A stretch of 64,000 nt of DNA from Thiospirochaeta perfilievii (GTDB taxonomy: Bacteria; Spirochaetota; Spirochaetia; DSM-2461): NCBI RefSeq assembly GCF_008329945.1, contig NZ_CP035807.1, forward strand, positions 2,666,001 through 2,730,000, given 5' to 3'. Positions 53,553 through 62,937 of this stretch are shown piece by piece; position 1 is the stretch's first letter; every line of letters begins with the position of its first letter. The notes under the pieces are model-generated. The model searched no databases, had not been told where the DNA came from, and saw only the letters and a list, made by a program, of their open reading frames with translations. The translations under genes were made by a program, and so were the position numbers.

Positions 53553-55081
53553 GACTCCCTTTTTATAATATCTAGTGCTCCTTTAATACCATCAGCTCCA
53601 CTTGAGACTATGCCTCCTGCCCATCCTGATCCCTCACCAACAAAGTATATGTTTGTAAAACCACTACATAACCCTTCCCTAGATCTTTCAACCTGAATAG
53701 GAGACGATGTTTTACTCTCTAAACCTAAAATGTTTCCAGTTTCATATCCATATAATTTCCTAGAAAAATCTTTTAAACCCAACCTTAAGGGGTCAACTAC
53801 ACCTTTAGGAAGAAGATCAACTAAATTATAGGGTGTTAGGCCTAAACTGTAGGATGTTTCTCCAATATTAGCTGTAGCTTTTCCATTAATAAAATCGGAT
53901 ATTCTCATTGCTGGAACACTATATCCCCCTGTAGCTCGGTAATATCCCTCTTCTAAATCCTGTAGAAGATCCAGGGATTCTAAAGGGCTAACTTCTCTTT
54001 TAAGCTCCTGAGAAAAATTAAAGGATGAAACTACTGCTGCATTTGCAAACTTCCCATCCCTATTATAATTACTCATTCCATTTACTACAGATGTTCTATC
54101 TAGGGCTGCTGCTGGAACTACTGTTCCCCCTGGACACATACAAAAAGAGAAGACAGATGAACTATCAGTTTTAGATGTTAACCTATACTCTGCAGCTTTT
54201 AACCCCTTTATAGAGTCTACACCCCACTGGGCGTTGTTTATTAAACTCTGTTCATGTTCAGCTCTAAAACCAATTGCAAAATTCTTATTCTTAAATATTA
54301 ATCCTTTTCTAATTAACTCTCTATATGTTCTAAATGAGGAGTGGCCTGTGGCAAGGATAAGATAGTCACAATCTACTACACCCTTATCAGTTTCTATGTT
54401 ATTAACCCTACCAAAGCTATCTTTAAAAGTGATAAATGTTGTATTAAACTCAATATTCCCACCTAGGCTTAGAAATTCATTCCGCATATTTTTTGCAACT
54501 ATCTTTAAATTATCAGAGCCTATATGGGGGTGAACCATGGAGAAAATCTCCTCTGGAGCTCCATTATTTATAAAAGTTGAGAGTATGAACTCTTTCTCCT
54601 TAGAAATATGTTTACTTCTTGATGTTAACTTACCATCGGAGTAAGTACCTGCTCCACCCTCACCAAATGCAAAGTTTGAAGTTGGGTTAAAAATAGCTTT
54701 ATTAAGGAGGTCTTCTATATCACCATCCCGGCTACTGACCTTTTTCCCCTGTTCAATTAGGGTAACATTAAAACCAGCTTGTAAAAGAACAATACCTGAA
54801 AAAATCCCAGCTGGACCAGAACCTACAATAACTACATGTTTGTCTCTATCTGTTTTTATTAGGTTTAATGAGCTTTTTGCCCTCTGTTCAAAGGTGATAT
54901 GGGGCGTATCTATTTCTACCTTTATATTCCAGAATATATTACTTTTCTTTCTGGCATCTAGGCTTTTTCGTAAAATCTTATAATTTGTAAATTTTGAGGC
55001 ACCTTGTTTTTTAAGGCTATCAATAATCCCTTGATTTGTGTAGTTAATTGGTAATTTTAACTCAAATGTAGTTTTTTTCAT
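53549..55081 (-). CDS. FAD-dependent dehydrogenase, COG2509 type
   Basis: 510 residues, an uncharacterised NAD(P)/FAD-dependent oxidoreductase family widespread in bacteria. An 80-residue N-terminal domain of ferredoxin-like pattern precedes the FAD site VVIVGSGPAGIFSGIVLLQA near 83-102. Typical text follows: NFAFGEGGAGTYSDGKLTSR, HPHIGSDNL, LATGHSS, FCMCPGGTVVPAA, and a C-terminal FVGEGSGWAGGIVSSGADG. The substrate is unknown. TATAAT lies 6 nt before the ATG and there is no Shine-Dalgarno sequence. It is divergent from topA. Confidence 0.88.
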   Translation of the reverse strand: MKKTTFELKLPINYTNQGIIDSLKKQGASKFTNYKILRKSLDARKKSNIFWNIKVEIDTPHITFEQRAKSSLNLIKTDRDKHVVIVGSGPAGIFSGIVLLQAGFNVTLIEQGKKVSSRDGDIEDLLNKAIFNPTSNFAFGEGGAGTYSDGKLTSRSKHISKEKEFILSTFINNGAPEEIFSMVHPHIGSDNLKIVAKNMRNEFLSLGGNIEFNTTFITFKDSFGRVNNIETDKGVVDCDYLILATGHSSFRTYRELIRKGLIFKNKNFAIGFRAEHEQSLINNAQWGVDSIKGLKAAEYRLTSKTDSSSVFSFCMCPGGTVVPAAALDRTSVVNGMSNYNRDGKFANAAVVSSFNFSQELKREVSPLESLDLLQDLEEGYYRATGGYSVPAMRISDFINGKATANIGETSYSLGLTPYNLVDLLPKGVVDPLRLGLKDFSRKLYGYETGNILGLESKTSSPIQVERSREGLCSGFTNIYFVGEGSGWAGGIVSSGADGIKGALDIIKRES

Positions 55082-55087
55082 TAAAAT

Positions 55088-55093
55088 ATTATA
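55088..55093 (-). promoter_or_regulatory. TATAAT 6 nt before the FAD-oxidoreductase ATG (leaderless candidate)
   Basis: A perfect -10 on the minus strand with 6 nt to the ATG at 55081. No Shine-Dalgarno sequence and no good -35. Confidence 0.45.
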
Positions 55094-55101
55094 TATTTTT
55101 C

Positions 55102-55130
55102 TTGACGTAAACGCTATCCTTTATTATTAA
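55102..55130 (+). promoter_or_regulatory. topA: Candidate topA promoter
   Basis: TTGACG (5/6), a 17-nt spacer, TATTAA (4/6). This leaves about 60 nt of 5' leader before topA. Confidence 0.35.
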
Positions 55131-55197
55131 TTCATATACTAAGCTCGTCGATCCATTCTATTTTCTGAAGTGAGATCTATTAAATAAGGAGATTTTT

Positions 55198-57543
55198 TTG
55201 GCAACAAAAGAGAAAAAACTACTAATTGTGGAGAGTCCCGCAAAAGCTAAGACAATAAAAAAATTCCTAGGAAAAGATTTCACAGTAAAGGCTTCTGTTG
55301 GTCATATCCGTGACCTAAAAAAAGGCCGAGGGAAAAAGGCATTTGGGATTGATGTTGATAATAACTATACCCCAGATTATGGAATTATTAAGGGAAAAGA
55401 GAAAACAGTTAAAGAGCTTAAAGAGGCAGCAGAGAAAGCAGATGTTATCTACCTTGCACCGGACCCCGATAGAGAGGGTGAGGCTATTGCGTGGCATTTA
55501 AAGGAAGCACTTGGTCTAACAGATGAACAGGCTAATAGAGTAACCTACTCAGCGGTAACTAAAAAGGCTGTTTTAGATGCTGTTGCAAACCCATCTAGAA
55601 TCGATATGGATAGAGTAAATGCCCAACAGGGACGTCGAGTCTTAGACAGATTAGTAGGTTTTAACCTATCCCCATTTTTATGGACTAAAATTGCAAAGAA
55701 TTTAAGTGCAGGAAGGGTACAGTCTGTAGCTGTGAAAATAGTTGTAGAGAGAGAGCGTGAGATAGCTGCATTTATTCCTGAAGAGTTTTGGAAAATATCA
55801 GCAGACCTTAATAAAGATTTAGACTTTAACGCAGAACTAATTAAATGGAAGGATGAAAAATTCGCCCTTGGTAATAAGTTTGCACAAACTTCTGATTCTG
55901 TTCTAGAGATTGGGAAGATTCTTAGAGAGAGCGACTTTGTAGTTAAAGATATTGTAAGTAAAGAGAGTAAGGGTAAAGCTGGAGCTCCATTTATTACATC
56001 TACCCTACAACAGGCCGCAAGTACAAACCTAGGTTTTGGAACTAGTAGAACAATGCAGGTTGCCCAGAGATTATACGAGGGTACAGAAATAGAGGACGGA
56101 GTTCATACAGGTCTTATAACTTATATGAGAACTGACTCTACAAGAATTGCTCCTGAGGGTATTGAAGAGGTTAGAAAGTATATCGGGGAAGTTTATTCCG
56201 ATAAGTATTTACCAGAGACAGAAAATAGTTGGAGTACAAAAAAGAATGCCCAGGACGCCCATGAAGCTATAAGACCCACATCTGTATATAATACACCAGA
56301 GAAAATTAAACCCTTTGTAACAGAAGAGCAGTATAAACTTTATAAATTAATATGGGAAAGATTTGTCGCTTGTCAAATGAAACCTGCAATATATAATATT
56401 ACTACAATTTCAATAAATGCCAACCAAGGTCTTTTTGAAGCTAAGGGACGTGTTACAATATTTGATGGTTATACTATACTTTTAAAAGATAGTAAAAAAG
56501 ATGATGATAAGTATCAGGATCTTCCTAAAGTTCAAATTGGTGATAAGATTGATCTAAATAAATTAACCGAGAGTCAGCACTTTACTAAACCACCAGCACG
56601 GTTTAATGAAGCAAGTTTAGTTCGAGCTCTTGAAAAAGAGGGTATTGGTAGGCCATCAACCTATGCTCCAATTGTTAAGACAATAAAAGAGCGGGGTTAT
56701 GTAAGGTTAGAGAAGAGAGCCTTCCATGCTACCGAGCTTGGAATGGCTGTAAACGACATGTTACAGCAAAACTTTACCAATATTATGGAGTTGCAATTTA
56801 CAGCTGATATGGAGTCTGACCTAGATAAGGTTGAACATGGCCAGAAAGATTGGGTAAAACTAATTGATGAGTTTTACAAACCCTTTTTAGAAGCCATAGA
56901 AGTAGCTACTGAGAAGGCTGAACCCCTAAAGGGTAGACCGTATTTAGGTGAAGAGAAGTGCCCTAAGTGTGGTAAGGGTCTTGTTATTAAGTACTCAAAA
57001 AATGGAGCATTTTTAGGTTGTTCCGACTATCCAGAGTGTAAGGGTTTAATCGCAATGCCAGGTGAAGGGGTAGAGGATGAAGAGTCTGAAAGATATAAGG
57101 ATGAGAAGTGTCCTATATGTTCTAGTCAGTTACTTCTTAAAACCACAAGGTATGGAAAAAAATTCCTAGCTTGTAGCCAGTATCCCGACTGTAAAGGTTC
57201 TGTATCCCTGGATAACGAAGGTAATATTGTTACCCTTCCAAAAATTGATATGGATTGTAATAAATGCGGAAAAAAAATGGAAGTTAAGGTTGGACGAATG
57301 GGCCCATTCTTAGCTTGTTCTGGTTATCCAGATTGTAAAAATACAATAGCTCTTGATAAGAATGGAGAACCAGTTATACTTCCTGAAGTAGAAGGTGAGG
57401 TGTGCGAGAAGTGTGGTGCAGATATGGTTGTAAAAAATAGTAGAAGAGGACCATTTCTTGCTTGTAGTGCTTATCCTAAGTGTAAAAATGCTAAGCCTTT
57501 GAAAAAAGATGATGAGACTGAAGAAAAGGAAGTTAAAGAATAA
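55198..57543 (+). CDS. topA: DNA topoisomerase I
   Basis: Type IA topoisomerase that relaxes negative supercoils. 781 residues. The Toprim domain has LLIVESPAKAKTIKKFLGK at the start and DPDREGEAIAWHLKEAL near 88. The catalytic Tyr is in TGLITYMRTDSTRI near 309, with EAIRPTSV and GIGRPSTYAPIVKTI following. Four C-terminal Cys4 zinc ribbons lie at about 585, 635, 685 and 730 (CPKCGKGL, CPICSSQL, CNKCGKKM, CEKCGADM, each closed by GC/AC...YPxCK). The start is TTG with AAGGAG 6-7 nt upstream. Its 3' end overlaps the next reading frame. Confidence 0.97.
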   Translation: MATKEKKLLIVESPAKAKTIKKFLGKDFTVKASVGHIRDLKKGRGKKAFGIDVDNNYTPDYGIIKGKEKTVKELKEAAEKADVIYLAPDPDREGEAIAWHLKEALGLTDEQANRVTYSAVTKKAVLDAVANPSRIDMDRVNAQQGRRVLDRLVGFNLSPFLWTKIAKNLSAGRVQSVAVKIVVEREREIAAFIPEEFWKISADLNKDLDFNAELIKWKDEKFALGNKFAQTSDSVLEIGKILRESDFVVKDIVSKESKGKAGAPFITSTLQQAASTNLGFGTSRTMQVAQRLYEGTEIEDGVHTGLITYMRTDSTRIAPEGIEEVRKYIGEVYSDKYLPETENSWSTKKNAQDAHEAIRPTSVYNTPEKIKPFVTEEQYKLYKLIWERFVACQMKPAIYNITTISINANQGLFEAKGRVTIFDGYTILLKDSKKDDDKYQDLPKVQIGDKIDLNKLTESQHFTKPPARFNEASLVRALEKEGIGRPSTYAPIVKTIKERGYVRLEKRAFHATELGMAVNDMLQQNFTNIMELQFTADMESDLDKVEHGQKDWVKLIDEFYKPFLEAIEVATEKAEPLKGRPYLGEEKCPKCGKGLVIKYSKNGAFLGCSDYPECKGLIAMPGEGVEDEESERYKDEKCPICSSQLLLKTTRYGKKFLACSQYPDCKGSVSLDNEGNIVTLPKIDMDCNKCGKKMEVKVGRMGPFLACSGYPDCKNTIALDKNGEPVILPEVEGEVCEKCGADMVVKNSRRGPFLACSAYPKCKNAKPLKKDDETEEKEVKE

Positions 57544-59215
57544 AAGGGTGAAGTTTACAAAAGTAGACCGAAGATTTATAGATTTATTGTTAAACTCAAC
57601 ATCAGAGGGTGTCTTTATTTTAGATCACCACAAGTCATTGGTCTATTCAAATAAGCGTTACTTAGAAATAACTGGAAATATTTCAAATAATATAACCGGT
57701 AAAATTCCAACCTCTGTTTCCTCTGGCTGGCATGATAACGGTTTTTATAAAAGAATGTGGGAGATTATAGATGTTAATGGTTTTTGGGAAGATGAGGTCT
57801 GGGATACTAATAAGCTAGATAACTCTCTTTATGTTATGAACCAAAAATTATTAAAGTATAGGGATGGTTTTAAAACAAAGTATCTAGGAATTATTTCCGA
57901 CGTAACCGCTAAACTTCAAACTCTGCAAGAGTTACACTATCTTGAACGGATCGATCAAAGTACTAATGTTGCCAATAGGTTTTTTGGTGAGAAAAAACTT
58001 AATGAATTTATTAAAGAGAAAAGAGAGAATATTGCAGTAATATATCTAGATGTTAATAATTTTTCTCTAATTCCTGAAACTTTTGGACATAAGCAAGGGG
58101 ACTCTGTATTAAAAGAGATAGCCTTTAGACTAATTGATTGTATTAAGAGTGAAAATATATTTAGTTTTGGTCTAGATAGGTTTGTTCTCTATTTTACTTA
58201 TGTTAACTCTGAAGATATAGAGAGCCGAGCCTTTGAAATTATAGACTCATTTTATGAACCATTTAACGTTAAAGGAAATGACTTTTTTCTATCTGTTAAC
58301 CTAGGGATTGCTCTTTATAATTCCGACGGAGAAACATCAGAAGAGCTTATTCGAAACGCAGATTCAGCAATGCAGGAGTCGAGAAAAGAGGAGTTTAATA
58401 CCTTCTGTTTTTATGAATCAAATATGAATGAATCAGTTGTTGAGCAGTTCCAATTAATTAGTGATCTTAGAAAATCCATTGAGAGAAGGGAACTTAAGAT
58501 GGTTTACCAGCCCCAGGTAGATATACTTAAGAATAAAACCGTAGGAGCTGAGGCCTTAATAAGATGGGAAAACAGAGATAGAGGGTTTGTATCCCCAACT
58601 AGATTCATTCCAATAGCTGAAAAAAAGGGTTTAATGACTCCTATAGGGGAGTGGGTTCTAAGAAATAGTTGTAATCAATTGGAAAATTGGAAGGAAAATA
58701 ACCTACGTGAAACAACTATGGCTATAAATATTTCAGGGGTACAGTTTAATGATAAAAGACTACTCCCATTAATTAGAAATATATTTTATAATAAGGTTGA
58801 TACATCACTAATTGAACTTGAAATAACAGAGAGTGCTTTTGTTGATGATATAGATCTATCAATAAAAACTATGTATGGTTTAAAAGATATGGGTTTTAAA
58901 CTAGCTATAGACGATTTTGGAACTGGATTCTCATCCCTTAGTTATTTAAAGAGGTTCCCAATTGATAAACTTAAAATAGATAAATCATTTATAGAGAACA
59001 TTTTAGATGAGCAAGGGAATATTGCTATAGTTAAAAGTATCTTAAACCTAGCCCAAAACCTGGACTTGAAAGTAATTGCAGAGGGGGTTGAAACTGTGGA
59101 ACAGAGGGATTTTATTAAAAATTTAGGTTGCCCTCTAATTCAAGGTTTCTACTATAGTAGACCTTTAGATGCAAAAGAGTTTATTCTTTTTCATAATGAT
59201 AAGATTAATAAATAG
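57509..59215 (+). CDS. PAS-(degenerate GGDEF)-EAL c-di-GMP phosphodiesterase
   Basis: 568 residues, cytoplasmic. A PAS domain (about 20-130) is followed by a degenerate GGDEF domain (about 145-300), in which the signature reads FGLDRFVLYF and is not expected to make c-di-GMP. The EAL domain (about 315-565) is complete: GAEALIRWENRDRG, MAINISG, ELEITESAF, LAIDDFGTGFSSLSYLKRFP, IDKLKIDKSFI, AEGVET and LIQGFYYSRPL. It should hydrolyse c-di-GMP to pGpG. The frame begins 35 nt inside topA. A GTG at 57549 is another possible start, and neither has a good Shine-Dalgarno sequence. Co-transcription with topA is likely. Confidence 0.9.
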   Translation: MMRLKKRKLKNKRVKFTKVDRRFIDLLLNSTSEGVFILDHHKSLVYSNKRYLEITGNISNNITGKIPTSVSSGWHDNGFYKRMWEIIDVNGFWEDEVWDTNKLDNSLYVMNQKLLKYRDGFKTKYLGIISDVTAKLQTLQELHYLERIDQSTNVANRFFGEKKLNEFIKEKRENIAVIYLDVNNFSLIPETFGHKQGDSVLKEIAFRLIDCIKSENIFSFGLDRFVLYFTYVNSEDIESRAFEIIDSFYEPFNVKGNDFFLSVNLGIALYNSDGETSEELIRNADSAMQESRKEEFNTFCFYESNMNESVVEQFQLISDLRKSIERRELKMVYQPQVDILKNKTVGAEALIRWENRDRGFVSPTRFIPIAEKKGLMTPIGEWVLRNSCNQLENWKENNLRETTMAINISGVQFNDKRLLPLIRNIFYNKVDTSLIELEITESAFVDDIDLSIKTMYGLKDMGFKLAIDDFGTGFSSLSYLKRFPIDKLKIDKSFIENILDEQGNIAIVKSILNLAQNLDLKVIAEGVETVEQRDFIKNLGCPLIQGFYYSRPLDAKEFILFHNDKINK

Positions 59216-59278
59216 GCTTTTACTTTACTTTTTGCTTTTTTATACATAAATTGTTAATAACATACCAAGGAGAATACA

Positions 59279-61402
59279 ATGGCCAGTGGCGATAATAATA
59301 ATCCAGATAATGGAAATAAAGATAAGATTGATGAGGTTATGAAGAAATTAAAGGGTGGAAATGGTAAATTCCCATTTATCTACCTTATTGGAGTAATAAT
59401 TGCTATAGTTGCAATAAACTCCTACTTTTCAAATATCTCTACTAATACAATACCTCTAAGTGATTTTAAATATAAAATTTCAACTGGCGAAATTAAATAT
59501 GTTAAAATTGTTGATGGCTTTTATGAAGGTTATTTAACCGATCCAAAGAGTTCTGATATGACTAGAATATCATCTTATAAGGCTGTCCCTCTACCTGCAT
59601 TAACAGACACTAACTTTACAAAGATGTTAGAGGATTCTAAGGTTGAGTATGAGGTTATTCCAGTTGATAACAACCCTCTAATAGGAATGTTATTACAGTG
59701 GGTTATTCCCCTTGGTTTAATGTTTTTAATATGGCGATTTATGTTTAAAAAGATTGGTGGTATGGGTGGTTCCAATGTTATGAATTTTGGCCAAAATAAG
59801 TCTAAAATTCTTTCAGAGACAAATACTGGAGTCGTTTTTAATGATGTTGCAGGGTGTGAAGAAGCAAAATATGAGTTAGAAGAAGTTGTAGACTTCTTAA
59901 AGAACTCAAAAAAATATACTGAGATTGGTGGGAAGATACCTAAGGGTGTACTACTAGTAGGTCCTCCAGGTACTGGTAAAACTCTAATGGCCAAAGCTGT
60001 AGCTGGTGAGGCTGGTGTAACATTTTTTAGACTAAGTGGTGCAGACTTTGTTGAGATGTTTGTTGGTGTAGGTGCTGCAAGGGTAAGGGATCTATTTAAA
60101 CAGGCTAGGGAGAAATCTCCAGCAATTATTTTTATTGATGAGTTAGATGCTATTGGTAAAAGTAGGGCAGCTGCTATGTCTACAAATGATGAGAGAGAGC
60201 AGACTTTAAACCAGTTATTAGTAGAGATGGATGGGTTTGATACCCAAACAGGGGTTATACTACTAGCTGCAACAAATAGACCTGAAATTCTAGACCCAGC
60301 ACTATTAAGACCTGGACGTTTTGATAGACAGGTTTTAGTTGATAAACCAGACCTTTTAGGTCGAGAAGAGATCCTAAGAATTCACTCTAAGGGTGTAAAG
60401 TTAGATGGTGATCTGTGTCTAAAGGATGTTGCTAAGGCTACACCGGGATTTGTAGGTGCAGATTTGGCAAATATTGTTAATGAGGCAGCACTATTAGCTG
60501 TAAGAGCTGGTAGGAAAACTGTAATACAGAGCGACTTTGAAGAAGCTATTGAGAAATCAGTTGCTGGTCTTGAGAAGAAAAATAGATTAATAAACCCAAG
60601 GGAGAGGGAGATTGTAGCATACCATGAAGTTGGACACGCATTAGTTGCTGCATTTACTCCAGATCAAAATCCTGTTCAGAAGATTTCAATTGTACCTAGG
60701 GGATTTGGTGCTCTAGGTTATACAATGCAGACTCCTACAGAAGATAGATTTTTAATGACAGAAGAGGAGCTAATTGGGGAAGTTGATGTCCTTTTAGGTG
60801 GACGAGCTGCAGAGCTTTTAATATATAATAAACTTTCAACTGGGGCTTCTAATGATATTGAAAGGGCGACTAAAATAGTTAAAAATATGATTACTGTATA
60901 TGGTATGAGTGATCGATTTAAAAACGTTGCCTTAAGTGTACAACAAAACTCCTACTTACAAGGTGGAGGAAGTACCAAAGAGTACTCTGAGACAACTCAG
61001 CAGTATATTGATGATGAGATTTCAAAGGTTTTATCCGAGAGATATGAACACGTTCAAGTACTACTTAAGAAACATAAGGTATTATTAGAGTCCTTAACAG
61101 AGATTTTGATGCATGATGAAGTTTTAACAAGTGAAGAGTTTATGAAGTTCGTTAAAGAGGATGCTGTAGGTTCTCAAAGTTACAGTGATAGAAAAGCGCT
61201 GGATATGAAGCCTTCAGAAAGAGCCCAAGAGACTGGAAAAAAACGTAACGATGAGATATTAGAGAGAAATAAAGCTATTATGGAGGCAAAAAAGAATGCA
61301 CCTCCTAAGGTTAATGTTGAACATAAAAAAGAGAACCCATTTGTTAATGAAGTTGAGTTGAAATTAAAAGATCCAACTAAGGATAAGAAAGAGGATAAAT
61401 AA
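59279..61402 (+). CDS. ftsH: ATP-dependent zinc metalloprotease FtsH
   Basis: Membrane-anchored AAA+ protease that degrades damaged membrane proteins and regulators. 707 residues. TM1 (about 33-52) and TM2 (about 137-157) flank a periplasmic domain. The AAA module has GPPGTGKTLMAKAVAGEAG near 229, IIFIDELDAIGKSR near 281 and RPGRFDRQVLVDKPDLLGR. The zinc site is HEVGH near 449-453 with a downstream Asp in LSTGASNDIERATKI. A charged C-terminal tail of about 70 residues is rich in Lys and Glu. AAGGAG precedes the ATG. A terminator follows, then a small TM gene and an SPFH gene. Confidence 0.97.
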   Translation: MASGDNNNPDNGNKDKIDEVMKKLKGGNGKFPFIYLIGVIIAIVAINSYFSNISTNTIPLSDFKYKISTGEIKYVKIVDGFYEGYLTDPKSSDMTRISSYKAVPLPALTDTNFTKMLEDSKVEYEVIPVDNNPLIGMLLQWVIPLGLMFLIWRFMFKKIGGMGGSNVMNFGQNKSKILSETNTGVVFNDVAGCEEAKYELEEVVDFLKNSKKYTEIGGKIPKGVLLVGPPGTGKTLMAKAVAGEAGVTFFRLSGADFVEMFVGVGAARVRDLFKQAREKSPAIIFIDELDAIGKSRAAAMSTNDEREQTLNQLLVEMDGFDTQTGVILLAATNRPEILDPALLRPGRFDRQVLVDKPDLLGREEILRIHSKGVKLDGDLCLKDVAKATPGFVGADLANIVNEAALLAVRAGRKTVIQSDFEEAIEKSVAGLEKKNRLINPREREIVAYHEVGHALVAAFTPDQNPVQKISIVPRGFGALGYTMQTPTEDRFLMTEEELIGEVDVLLGGRAAELLIYNKLSTGASNDIERATKIVKNMITVYGMSDRFKNVALSVQQNSYLQGGGSTKEYSETTQQYIDDEISKVLSERYEHVQVLLKKHKVLLESLTEILMHDEVLTSEEFMKFVKEDAVGSQSYSDRKALDMKPSERAQETGKKRNDEILERNKAIMEAKKNAPPKVNVEHKKENPFVNEVELKLKDPTKDKKEDK

Positions 61403-61408
61403 TAGAAT

Positions 61409-61433
61409 ACCGGAGTCTAATCTCCGGTTTTTT
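61409..61433 (+). terminator. Intrinsic terminator after ftsH
   Basis: ACCGGAG / CTCCGGT (7 bp), loop TCTAAT, then six T. Confidence 0.88.
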
Positions 61434-61451
61434 AGTTTGGAGGTAAAAAAG

Positions 61452-61664
61452 TTGATATTTTATAGGTTTATAATTTTTTTAATTCTCTGCTTTGGTGGTT
61501 ATATTATCTACCGTGTAGCTACAGATGCTTGGAGAAAATCTGATATTGAAGATAAAATAGATAATATTGAGTTAGAAAAAGAGATCCATGATGAAATTGA
61601 TGGAATTGATACAAATCGAGTAAAAACCAATAAAAGTGACATTGATAATTTTTTAAAATCTTAA
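61452..61664 (+). CDS. Small single-TM protein between ftsH and the SPFH gene
   Basis: About 70 residues: an N-terminal TM helix (about 2-22) and an acidic tail with alternating Asp, Ile, Glu and Lys. I recognise no family. The frame opens at a TTG at 61437, but GGAGGT at 61439-61444 lies 7 nt before the TTG at 61452, which I take as the start. It sits 35 nt before the SPFH gene and is probably co-transcribed with it. A role as an accessory of the FtsH or SPFH complex is only a guess from position. Confidence 0.6.
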   Translation: MIFYRFIIFLILCFGGYIIYRVATDAWRKSDIEDKIDNIELEKEIHDEIDGIDTNRVKTNKSDIDNFLKS

Positions 61665-61698
61665 TATTTAAAATAATAATAAAAAGAGGAGTTTTTTA

Positions 61699-62901
61699 AT
61701 GGGGGAAGGGAAATCCACAAGTCCTAGAAAAGTAGGAGTAGTAGTTTTTGTTGTAATAGCAGTAGCAGCACTGTTATTTTTATCTAATTCTTTAGTAACA
61801 ACAAATAAATCTGGTTATTATCAGGTAAAACAGGCAGCTGTTACTGGAACAATGAGTGTTAGAAGTAAACCTGGTATGTATCCACAACTATTTGGTGATA
61901 TTACTACATATCAAATATCAGATATGTATTACTTCTCTAAGTATGATGAAGAGGGTGGCTCAGGTTTTGAAGCTGCTCCTATAAAAGTTCGATTTAACGA
62001 TGGTGGTACAGCAGAGATATCTGGTTCTATAAAGTATAGACTATCCCTAGTTGAGGATACCCAGATAAGTTTACATGCTGATTATAAGTCCTATGAGGCT
62101 GTAAAACAGGATCTTGTAAGACAGGTTGTTACCGAGGCATTAATGCAAACTGCAACTTTAATGAAAGCAGAGGAGTCCTACTCATCCAGGCGTTCAGAGT
62201 TTACATCTTTAGCTGAAGAGCAGGTTAAGCTAGGAATCTTTGAGACTAGTTCAGAGGAAATTAAAACCAAAGATGCTGATGGCAACCAGTTTATAGAGAG
62301 ATATGTTGAAGTTAAAGTAGGTCCTGATGGACAAAGATTGATAAGAAAAGAGTCGCCATTTGTTCGTTACCAAATAGAAGTTCTACAGTTTGTTATTAAG
62401 GATATTGACTTTGATCAAACAATAGACTCCCTAATAGCAAAGAAAAAAGAAGCAGAGCAGCAGAGGGTAGTAGCTAAGGCAAATGCTGAGAGAGCTAAAC
62501 AGGATGCAATAACTGCCGAGGAACAGGGTAAGGCAAAGGAAGCTGAAGCTAAAGCTTTAGAGAATGTTGAGAAGATAAAAGCAGTAACAAAGGCTGAAAA
62601 AGAGCGGGATGTTGCTAATTTACGATATGAGACTGAAAAGCTAAATGCCCTAGCAACCCTAGAGAAAGCTAAGGCAGAGGCTGAGAAAAATAGACTCTTA
62701 GTATCAGCGGGGTTAGCTCCTGAGATGGAAGCACAAATAAATAAAGAAGTAGCTATTGGCGTAGCTGCTGAATTAGCTAAAGTAAAATTCCCAGAGATGA
62801 TGATTTTAGGTGGAAGTAATGGTGGGGCGTTAAACCCCTTTGATGCCGTTGGACTAGAATCCTTCCTTAAGATACAGAAAGAGTTTTCCGCCAAGGAATA
62901 A
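61699..62901 (+). CDS. SPFH/Band 7 domain protein (HflK/prohibitin-like)
   Basis: 400 residues with an N-terminal TM helix (about 12-32), a Band 7/SPFH domain (about 35-250) and an Ala/Glu/Lys-rich coiled coil (about 245-345). It ends in a Gly/Asn-rich segment (LGGSNGGALNPFDAVG). HflK/HflC, which share this layout, form a cage around FtsH and modulate it. The single SPFH gene right behind ftsH suggests a homo-oligomeric version. AGAGGAG precedes the ATG. A perfect palindromic terminator follows. Confidence 0.85.
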   Translation: MGEGKSTSPRKVGVVVFVVIAVAALLFLSNSLVTTNKSGYYQVKQAAVTGTMSVRSKPGMYPQLFGDITTYQISDMYYFSKYDEEGGSGFEAAPIKVRFNDGGTAEISGSIKYRLSLVEDTQISLHADYKSYEAVKQDLVRQVVTEALMQTATLMKAEESYSSRRSEFTSLAEEQVKLGIFETSSEEIKTKDADGNQFIERYVEVKVGPDGQRLIRKESPFVRYQIEVLQFVIKDIDFDQTIDSLIAKKKEAEQQRVVAKANAERAKQDAITAEEQGKAKEAEAKALENVEKIKAVTKAEKERDVANLRYETEKLNALATLEKAKAEAEKNRLLVSAGLAPEMEAQINKEVAIGVAAELAKVKFPEMMILGGSNGGALNPFDAVGLESFLKIQKEFSAKE

Positions 62902-62907
62902 GTTTTT

Positions 62908-62937
62908 AAAAAAGGGGTTTTAAAACCCCTTTTTTTT
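62908..62937. terminator. Bidirectional terminator between SPFH and PilZ genes
   Basis: Six A, GGGGTTTT / AAAACCCC (perfect 8-bp palindrome) and eight T, so it works on both strands. The stop codon and last codons of the PilZ gene lie inside it. Confidence 0.92.
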
